DNA of 64,000 nucleotides, taken from NCBI GenBank assembly GCA_964527565.1, contig CAZGOY010000012.1:17972-81971 (forward strand), written 5' to 3'. The notes below the pieces were generated by a model. It worked only from the letters and a program-made list of their open reading frames with translations, searched no databases and was not told the origin of the DNA. Of this stretch, positions 58,508 to 64,000 are shown piece by piece. The first letter of the stretch is position 1; each line of letters starts with the position of its first letter. The DNA comes from JAGXQV01 sp964527565 (GTDB lineage: Bacteria; Pseudomonadota; Gammaproteobacteria; Burkholderiales; Sulfuricellaceae). The translations under genes and the position numbers were made by a program.

Positions 58508-59025
58508 ACACCTCGAAGCCGGATGCCGAAGGGGCGGATACCCTGGTGCTGGGTGTCGGCAACGTGCTGTGGGCGGACGAGGGCTTCGGTCCCGCCGCAG
58601 TAGCGCGGCTGTTGGACGAAGGGTTGTTGCCGGAAGGTGTCGAAGCCGTCGATGGCGGCACGCAAGGGCTATATCTGCTGCCGCTGGTGCAGGAAGCCCG
58701 TTGCCTGCTGATATTCGATGTGGTCGATTTCGGGCGCACGCCGGGGGAAATCCTGGTATTGCGCGATGAAGAAATCCCTGCTTTCTTCGGCCAGCGTCCC
58801 ATGAGCCTGCACCAGACGGCTTTCACCGACGTGCTCGCGGCGGCGGAGCTGACCGGGAAAATGCCGGAAAAAGTCACGCTGGTCGGCGTGCAACTAGAGA
58901 ACATCGACGATTGGGGCGGTGGCCTGACACCCAAAATCGCCGGAGCGATGGACGAAGCCATCCGCACCGGCCTGGATGAACTGGCCAGTTGGGCCAAACA
59001 GTCAAAACAAGGAGTAAGCCCATGA
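58504..59025 (+). CDS. hyaD: Hydrogenase maturation protease
   Basis: A 173-residue endopeptidase of the HyaD/HybD family. Nickel-sensing residues lie in LGVGNVLWADEGFGP, DVVDFGRTPG and LHQTAFTDVLAA. It removes the C-terminal tail of HyaB. The start is TTG 58504 in an overlap with hyaC. Its stop overlaps the start of a chemoreceptor gene (ATGA), not of hyaE or hypC as would be usual. Confidence 0.93.
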   Translation: MNTSKPDAEGADTLVLGVGNVLWADEGFGPAAVARLLDEGLLPEGVEAVDGGTQGLYLLPLVQEARCLLIFDVVDFGRTPGEILVLRDEEIPAFFGQRPMSLHQTAFTDVLAAAELTGKMPEKVTLVGVQLENIDDWGGGLTPKIAGAMDEAIRTGLDELASWAKQSKQGVSP

Positions 59026-60665
59026 GTAACTACCACAACACGGCCATGCAGGACGAAGACCTGAACCTGCTGGGACGCTTCGTTGTCGGCCTGTTTCGCG
59101 CCGTCGATAACGTGCGTATGTTCCGCGTCGCGCACCTGGTCACTTTTTTCACCCTGCTGCTGTTGCTGGCCGGGGTGGGGGCTACGCTGCTGACCTTCAA
59201 GTCGGTGCTGGAAATCAGCAACGTATGGCGCAGCTACGACTCCGGTCTGGCGCGGCGCATCGACCTGCTGGGGCATTTCCAGGACCATCTCGGCTACGGC
59301 GGCCTTGCGCAGCATTGGCATGCTGCGTCGGCAGGCGACGAAGCCGCGCGTGACGCAGTGCGGGGCAGTATTTCCAAAGTGCGCGAGGGTATTCCGGCCT
59401 TTCATTCCGCCAATCCCAGCGAGGCAGAAAAAGCCGATCTGGCCGTTCTGGAGAAAACCCTGGCCGCCTATGAGCAGGCGCTTTCCGGTGGCGATAAAAC
59501 CGTTGACAGTGCGGCGGCGGTGGCGGCGTTGAAGCGCGTCAAGCTGGTCCTGCAGGAGGAACGCAAGCATGGCGCCGATGCCGTCGAGGACGCTATCTGG
59601 ACGCTCTCTGGCACGGTGGGCGGCGTGATGTTCATCGCCTGCCTGTTTCTCATCACTTTCGGTTTGTTTTCTTTCTGGTTCACCCGCTTTCGCGTGGCGC
59701 AACCGCTCAAGGCCATCAACGGCACCATGGGCAATCTGGCGCGGGGCGACACCAGCGTGGCGGTGCCCTTTACCCGCAAGCTCGACGAAATCGGTGAAAT
59801 GGCGCGTGCCGTGCAGGTGTTCAAGGACAACGCCATCGTCAAGAACCGCATGGAAGCGCAAAAACAGCAGGTCACCGAAAAGGTCAACGGTATCACCCGT
59901 GAACTGGCCGGGCTGACCAATACCGTGCGCAAGCTGATGCAGGAACAGTCATCGGCGACCTCCAGCATGTCGTCGGCGACCGAGCAGTTATCCGTCAGTA
60001 TCGATCACGTTGCAGAAAATGCCGGCAACGCGTTGACGCAGACGCGGGAAACGGTGGAAGCCGTCACCACCGGCGAAAAAGCCGTGCAAGGCACCATTGC
60101 GGCCATGGAACAAACCTCGCAACTGGTCGCCCAGGCGGCGGAAAAAGTGCGTGAACTCGGCAGGCAGAGCGTGCAGATACAGGAAATTGTCGCCACCATC
60201 CAGGGCATCGCCGAGCAGACCAACCTGTTGGCGCTCAATGCCTCCATCGAGGCGGCGCGTGCCGGGGAGGCCGGGCGCGGCTTCGCCGTGGTGGCAGACG
60301 AGGTGCGCAAGCTGGCGGAAAAATCCAACGATTCCGCCTTTGAAATCGCCGCCATCCTGACCACCGTGCAGGAACAGGTCGGCGTGGTTTCCACGGACAT
60401 TCTTTCCGCTTCGGAAAAGGCACAGGACAGCGTGAGCTTGTCTCGTACCGTCGACGAGGCGCTGAAGCAGATTGAAAACCGTTCCAATCAGGTGGTGCAT
60501 GCCGTGGAAGACATCGCCAACGCCGCCAGGGAACAAACCAGCGCCGGCTACGACATTGCCCGCAAGGTGGAAACCGTGGCGGAATCTTCCGAGCACACCA
60601 GCCAGTTGATCGGCGATGTCGACAGGCTGGCGGTGGAACTCAACCAGAACGTGTCGAAGTTGTAA
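59022..60665 (+). CDS. Chemoreceptor translationally coupled to the hydrogenase operon
   Basis: A 547-residue methyl-accepting chemotaxis protein. TM1 (about 36-58) and TM2 (about 197-221) enclose a helical periplasmic domain of about 138 residues with a histidine-rich segment (His85, 89, 98, 100 in LGHFQDHLGYGGLAQHWH, and His128). A HAMP domain (222-275) and a signalling hairpin with QTNLLALNASIEAARAGEAGRGFAVVADEVRKLAEKS follow. An N-terminal cytoplasmic stretch of 35 residues is unusual. The ATG at 59022 lies in a 4-base overlap with hyaD, after AAGGAGTAAGCCC. Joint expression with an H2-oxidising enzyme points to hydrogen or energy taxis, which is inference. Confidence 0.9.
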   Translation: MSNYHNTAMQDEDLNLLGRFVVGLFRAVDNVRMFRVAHLVTFFTLLLLLAGVGATLLTFKSVLEISNVWRSYDSGLARRIDLLGHFQDHLGYGGLAQHWHAASAGDEAARDAVRGSISKVREGIPAFHSANPSEAEKADLAVLEKTLAAYEQALSGGDKTVDSAAAVAALKRVKLVLQEERKHGADAVEDAIWTLSGTVGGVMFIACLFLITFGLFSFWFTRFRVAQPLKAINGTMGNLARGDTSVAVPFTRKLDEIGEMARAVQVFKDNAIVKNRMEAQKQQVTEKVNGITRELAGLTNTVRKLMQEQSSATSSMSSATEQLSVSIDHVAENAGNALTQTRETVEAVTTGEKAVQGTIAAMEQTSQLVAQAAEKVRELGRQSVQIQEIVATIQGIAEQTNLLALNASIEAARAGEAGRGFAVVADEVRKLAEKSNDSAFEIAAILTTVQEQVGVVSTDILSASEKAQDSVSLSRTVDEALKQIENRSNQVVHAVEDIANAAREQTSAGYDIARKVETVAESSEHTSQLIGDVDRLAVELNQNVSKL

Positions 60666-60677
60666 GGAGAGTCCGAT

Positions 60678-61031
60678 CTACTCGTGTTGCGGGTAGGGGG
60701 ATACGAGGAAAGCTGACAGGCATTCAAGTAGTCTACGATGTCTTTCCGGTGAAATGTCGCCAATCACGCCCTGAAAAGAGGTTGCAGGAAGGACGGCCAG
60801 GAATCCCAAACGGATCAGCGAAGCGGATTTCAGGCCGCTGCCCGGAAAATCTTCGTGCGTGGTCTCAATCACATCGTCAAACCCCGCCACACTTTGATGA
60901 AGTTGCGTGCTGACACCGCAGACCAGCCAGTCGCCGAATGGCGGCATAGCGCGAAGAATGATGGCTGGGCGGTTTTTGATTACCCCGTCTGCTTGTGGTA
61001 TCGACACCAATACCACAGCCCCCGCTCTCAT
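60678..61031 (-). CDS. MazF/PemK-family toxin
   Basis: A 117-residue protein resembling PemK/MazF endoribonucleases: MRAGAVVLVSIPQADGVIKNRPAIIL is the first beta strand and substrate loop, and IRLGFLAVLPATSFQGVIGDIS the next. The ATG at 61031 overlaps the stop of the partner gene by 4 bases, in the order antitoxin then toxin. Some MazF catalytic residues cannot be assigned by eye, so activity is uncertain. Confidence 0.75.
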   Translation of the reverse strand: MRAGAVVLVSIPQADGVIKNRPAIILRAMPPFGDWLVCGVSTQLHQSVAGFDDVIETTHEDFPGSGLKSASLIRLGFLAVLPATSFQGVIGDISPERHRRLLECLSAFLVSPYPQHE

Positions 61032-61243
61032 TGCTTGATGTCCGCCGGGGAATATTCCGGCTCGTTTTCGCCATAGGCTCCCGCCAGACCGGCGGCGGAG
61101 AGCCGAGCCCAATCTTCCTTGATCCGGCTGGCGGGAAATTCCAGAAGCGTTACCACCAGTTGGGCGTTTGGCGGCAAATCGTAATCTTCATCAAGCAAAA
61201 TCTGTTTTCCATCGAAGTGGGCACGCAAAGCGACTGACGGCAT
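61028..61243 (-). CDS. Putative antitoxin of the MazF/PemK-like pair
   Basis: A 71-residue protein starting MPSVALRAHFDGKQILLDEDYDLPPNAQLVVTLLEF, a small beta fold typical of antitoxins that precede PemK- or PIN-type toxins, with an acidic C-terminal tail (GENEPEYSPADIKQ) that could bind the toxin. GAGGG lies five bases before the ATG at 61243, which decides the start; the longer upstream frame is non-coding. Confidence 0.7.
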   Translation of the reverse strand: MPSVALRAHFDGKQILLDEDYDLPPNAQLVVTLLEFPASRIKEDWARLSAAGLAGAYGENEPEYSPADIKQ

Positions 61244-61386
61244 GTGATCCCTCAATTCTAGTTGTCTGAACCAGCAACAGCCCAAATTTTTGGCCATGGA
61301 GGAAGCGGGCAAGGGAATTCGCTCGCTACCCCAGACCCTACCCCGTATAATTATCCTCGTCAATTTAATCCCCCGGCATTCCTTTC

Positions 61387-61989
61387 GTGGTTCAACACAA
61401 ATTCTTTCTGGATGGGCCGGCTGGTAGGCTAGAGGCGGCACTGACCGACCCTGGCGGCGCGCGGCGCGGCTTGGCGCTGGTCGCACATCCCCATTCCCTG
61501 CACGGCGGCACCATGGAAAACAAGGTGGTGCAGACGCTGGCGAAAGCTTTCGCCGGGTTGGGTTACCTGGCGGCGCGCCTGAATTTTCGCGGCGTGGGGG
61601 AGAGCGAAGGCGTTTACGACGAAGGGGCGGGAGAGTGCGAGGACATGCTGGCGCTGGCGGCCCATCTCAAGCGCGAAGCGGGAGACTTGCCCATCCTGCT
61701 GGCGGGATTTTCCTTCGGCGGACACGTGCAAACCCGCGTTGCCGGGCAACTGGCGATACAGCGGCTGGTGCTGGTGGCACCGGCGGTATCGCGTTTTGCC
61801 ACCGGAGCGGTGCCGCCGGACACCCTGGTGATCCATGGCGAGGCCGACGAGGTGGTGCCGCTTGCCGCCGTGCTGGATTGGGTGCGCCCGCAGAACCTGC
61901 CGTTGACGGTGTTGCCCGGTGTCGGGCATTTTTTCCACGGGCAGTTGCCGCTGCTCAAGAAAATCGTGCTGGACGCATGTCGCTGCTGA
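61387..61989 (+). CDS. Alpha/beta hydrolase (dienelactone hydrolase-like)
   Basis: A 200-residue serine hydrolase: nucleophile elbow GFSFGG, oxyanion region HPHSLHGGTMENKVV, the acid in IHGEADEVV and His in LPGVGHFFHG complete the triad. It has no signal peptide. The start is GTG 61387. Similar small hydrolases often precede NodIJ-type ABC genes in betaproteobacteria. The substrate is unknown. Its last 13 bases overlap the ABC ATPase gene. Confidence 0.85.
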   Translation: MVQHKFFLDGPAGRLEAALTDPGGARRGLALVAHPHSLHGGTMENKVVQTLAKAFAGLGYLAARLNFRGVGESEGVYDEGAGECEDMLALAAHLKREAGDLPILLAGFSFGGHVQTRVAGQLAIQRLVLVAPAVSRFATGAVPPDTLVIHGEADEVVPLAAVLDWVRPQNLPLTVLPGVGHFFHGQLPLLKKIVLDACRC

Positions 61990-62888
61990 GCGCCGCCGGG
62001 CTGGTCAAGCGCTATGACGGCATCGAAGTGGTGGCGGGTATCGATCTCGCCATCGCGCCGGGCGAATGTTTCGGCCTGCTCGGGCCCAACGGGGCGGGCA
62101 AGACCACCACGCTGCGCCTGTTGCTGGGGCTTATCGAACCGGATGGCGGCGCCGTTTCCATGTTCGGGCTGCCCATTCCGCAACATGCGCGCGAAGCACG
62201 GGAGCGCGCCGGCATCGTGCCGCAGATGGACAATCTCGACCCGGATTTCACGGTTTACGAGAACCTGCTGGTCTATGGCCGTTATTTCGGCCACAGCGAC
62301 GAAACCATCAAGGCACGCATTCCCGGCCTGCTGGAATTTGCCAACCTGAGTGCGCGCGCCGATGCCAAAATCGAAGCCCTGTCCGGCGGCATGCAGCGCC
62401 GTTTGACCCTGGCGCGCGCGCTGATCAATGACCCCGACCTGATTTTTCTCGACGAACCGACCACCGGCCTCGACCCGCAGGCGCGCCACGCGATGTGGCA
62501 GGGGCTGCGCCGCCTGCTCGGGCAGGGCAAGACCATATTGCTCACCACCCATTTCATGGAGGAGGCCGAACGCCTGTGCGACCGCCTGGCGATCATGGAC
62601 AGCGGCAGGATCATCGCCACCGGCTCGCCGCGCGTGCTGATCGCGCAGCACATCGAACCGCAGGTGGTCGAAGTGCATGGCGACGGCGTGGAGGAATGGG
62701 TACAAAGCAGCGGGCGTGAATTGTGCGAGCGCTTCGAGCGCGCCGGGGATACGCTGTTTTGCTATACCCGCGACCACGATGCCCTGCTGCACCACCTGGA
62801 CGGGCAAAGCGTGCTGCGTTACCTGTCGCGTCCGGCCAACCTGGAAGACGTGTTCCTGAAACTCACCGGGCGCGACTTGCGCGACTGA
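61977..62888 (+). CDS. NodI-like ABC transporter ATP-binding protein
   Basis: A 303-residue ATPase of ABC-2 exporters: Walker A GPNGAGKTT, signature LSGGMQRR, Walker B LIFLDEPTTGLDP and switch LTTHFMEEAERL. The C-terminal 80 residues are the NodI/CcmA-like extension (VVEVHGDGVEEW). The ATG at 61977 lies within the end of the hydrolase gene; the permease starts 5 bases after its stop. The exported substrate is unknown. Confidence 0.9.
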   Translation: MSLLSAAGLVKRYDGIEVVAGIDLAIAPGECFGLLGPNGAGKTTTLRLLLGLIEPDGGAVSMFGLPIPQHAREARERAGIVPQMDNLDPDFTVYENLLVYGRYFGHSDETIKARIPGLLEFANLSARADAKIEALSGGMQRRLTLARALINDPDLIFLDEPTTGLDPQARHAMWQGLRRLLGQGKTILLTTHFMEEAERLCDRLAIMDSGRIIATGSPRVLIAQHIEPQVVEVHGDGVEEWVQSSGRELCERFERAGDTLFCYTRDHDALLHHLDGQSVLRYLSRPANLEDVFLKLTGRDLRD

Positions 62889-62893
62889 AAAAC

Positions 62894-63685
62894 ATGCTCA
62901 AACGCCAGGATTTCCGCCTGCCTTCCCTCAGCCTGCGCTTTATCCCGGTGTGGCGGCGCAATTTCCTGGTATGGAAAAAGCTGGCAGCGCCTTCCCTGTT
63001 CGGCAATCTCGTTGATCCGGCCTTTTACATGCTGGGGATGGGTTACGGGCTGGGCGCCCTGCTGCCGGAAGTGAACGGCATGAGCTACCTGGTATTTCTC
63101 GCCTCCGGCACGGTGTGCTACAGCACCATGAACAGCGCCAGCTTCGAGGCCCTGTATTCCGGCTTTACGCGCATGCACGTGCAGAAAACCTGGGAGGCTA
63201 TCCTCAATGCCCCGCTGACGCTGGACGACGTCATGCTCGGCGAACTGGTGTGGACCATCAGCAAGAGCGCGCTGTCCGGTCTGGCGATGTTGCTGATTAT
63301 CTGGGCGATGGGCTTGCAGGCCTCGTTTGTCCTTTCCCTGTGGGCGATTCCCCTCATCTTCCTGATGGGTTTCTGCTTCACCGGCATGGCGCTGGTGGTG
63401 AACGCCGTGTCGCCAAGCTACGATTTTTTCATGTACTACTTCACCCTGGCGGTGACCCCGATGGTGCTGCTGTGCGGCGTGTTCTACCCGGTGGAGCAGT
63501 TGCCGGGCTTCCTGCAACAGCTTTCCGCCTTCCTGCCGCTGTCCCACGCCATCGACATGGTGCGTCCGCTGATGCTCGGGCAGGTGCCGCAGGGCATCGT
63601 GCGCCACGTCGGGGTGCTGCTGCTGTACGGCGCCGCCGGCTACTACCTGGCGCTGGCGTTGACCAGGAGAAGATTGCTGAAGTAG
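62894..63685 (+). CDS. NodJ-like ABC-2 transporter permease
   Basis: A 263-residue permease with six hydrophobic segments and the ABC-2 sequence pattern (FYMLGMGYGLGALL, SYDFFMYYFTLAVTPMVLLCGVFYPVEQLP, LPLSHAIDMVRPLMLG). It pairs with the ATPase just upstream. The ATG at 62894 gives MLKRQDFRLPSLSLRF; a longer frame lies inside the ATPase gene. Substrate unknown. Confidence 0.88.
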   Translation: MLKRQDFRLPSLSLRFIPVWRRNFLVWKKLAAPSLFGNLVDPAFYMLGMGYGLGALLPEVNGMSYLVFLASGTVCYSTMNSASFEALYSGFTRMHVQKTWEAILNAPLTLDDVMLGELVWTISKSALSGLAMLLIIWAMGLQASFVLSLWAIPLIFLMGFCFTGMALVVNAVSPSYDFFMYYFTLAVTPMVLLCGVFYPVEQLPGFLQQLSAFLPLSHAIDMVRPLMLGQVPQGIVRHVGVLLLYGAAGYYLALALTRRRLLK

Positions 63686-63726
63686 CGTAACGGTATTTCC
63701 CTTTAACCTCTTGCCGTCTATTCGCC

Positions 63727-63870
63727 ATGTCACACCATAAAGTCAAGATCGTCCATCTGGAACAATGTCAGCCGCCGCCCCGCCTTTCTCCAGCGCAGAA
63801 AAAATTCAACGGCTTGATCCAGAAAATCGACGCGCAGAAAAAGCTGCTGCTCACCTGGCAGAGCCCGTAG
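63727..63870 (+). pseudogene. Truncated N-terminus of a DnaJ-associated-like protein
   Basis: A 47-codon frame: MSHHKVKIVHLEQCQPPPRLSPAQKKFNGLIQKIDAQKKLLLTWQSP. The SPAQKKFNGLIQKIDAQKKLLLTW part resembles the start of longer betaproteobacterial proteins that carry a DnaJ domain. The frame ends in GAGCCCGTAG where the dispersed repeat begins, so the gene looks cut short by repeat insertion. The recalled similarity is tentative; an intact short protein is not excluded. Confidence 0.5.
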
Positions 63871-63906
63871 GGTGCAATCCGCGCAGCGCATTGCACCGGA
63901 ACCGCG
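63866..63906. repeat. Dispersed palindromic repeat, copy 2 (inverted)
   Basis: CGTAGGGTGCAAT...ATTGCACC...GGAACCGCG. The reverse complement matches 22580-22625 exactly apart from a five-base duplication there. The first bases supply the stop codon of the truncated frame at 63727-63870. Confidence 0.75.
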
Positions 63907-63952
63907 TAACCTCTGCGGGTCATCTCCGGCCTTGCGGCCTCCCCAAACATTC

Positions 63953-63979
63953 GGCGCAATGCCCTTCGGGGATTGCGCC
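63953..63979. repeat. Second palindrome at the right edge
   Basis: GGCGCAAT pairs with ATTGCGCC, with inner CCC/GGG pairs around TTC. The shape and the following CCCTAG resemble the neighbouring repeat, so this is probably a divergent member of the same REP-like family. A small GGCC/GGCC hairpin at 63928-63939 lies between the two. Confidence 0.5.
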
Positions 63980-64000
63980 CTAGTGTGCCCGGCATGGGCA

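Noticed and set aside
61387..61989. MenH thioesterase to complete the menaquinone pathway
   Set aside because: The hydrolase lies far from men genes, begins with a dienelactone-hydrolase-like pattern and is coupled to an ABC exporter.
1..64000. tRNA, rRNA or CRISPR arrays
   Set aside because: No cloverleaf with a T-arm GTTCRA, no rRNA-like stretch and no regularly spaced direct repeats were seen when reading intergenic regions.

Overview
The window looks like chromosome of a betaproteobacterium, probably in or near the Nitrosomonadales (Sulfuricella- or Gallionella-like). This is inferred from gene content and high GC, not from a marker gene: a trxA-rho-rpmE run, pilBCD-coaE-zapD-yacG, panCD, nadA and birA-coaX are all chromosomal housekeeping blocks. 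The physiology implied is a motile, facultatively anaerobic, hydrogen-oxidising organism that reduces nitrous oxide and can make menaquinone.

Layout. 1-4062 is the distal end of a chemosensory operon: a CheA hybrid, a CheY-like regulator, an Hpt-REC-REC-GGDEF protein, CheW and a CheW-like protein. 4131-7943 holds a TumE/TumA-type toxin-antitoxin pair, a fructosamine-kinase-like gene, then trxA, rho and rpmE with a terminator. 7979-16245 carries a glycosyltransferase, mobA, the pilBCD type IV pilus core, coaE, a DUF3617 protein, zapD and yacG. 16250-19848 (minus) has menF-menE and ubiE, separated by REP-type repeats. 19876-26106 is an accessory island: RelE/Phd-type pair, DUF1640 protein, decayed transposase, decayed methyltransferase end, two unrecognised proteins, a dispersed palindromic repeat, a candidate structured RNA, and an intact MmeI-like restriction-modification protein.

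26124-36361 (minus) is a complete nitrous oxide reductase cluster of the clade II (Sec-exported) type: nosZ, two cytochromes c, nosB-like, nosD, nosG, nosH, nosF, nosL, nosY. Four FNR/CRP-type palindromes and a terminator split it into at least two anaerobically controlled units. Directly upstream on the same strand lie menB-menA-tlpA-menC, and divergent from these is a soluble NarX/NarL-like two-component pair followed by cysG. Together these suggest a menaquinol -> NosGH -> cytochrome c -> NosZ electron route, which is inference.

43428-54608 is mostly housekeeping (hslR, panC, panD, an orphan ParA, a FapA-family protein, nadA, a Cache-type chemoreceptor, birA, coaX, a SPOR protein, a thioredoxin-like ferredoxin). 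54876-60665 is an uptake [NiFe]-hydrogenase operon hyaABCD, with the six-cysteine signature of oxygen-tolerant enzymes, whose last gene overlaps a transmembrane chemoreceptor by 4 bases. The end carries a MazF/PemK-type pair, an alpha/beta hydrolase with a NodIJ-like ABC exporter, and a gene fragment cut off at a repeat shared with the island.

No tRNA, rRNA, CRISPR array, integrase or complete insertion sequence was recognised.
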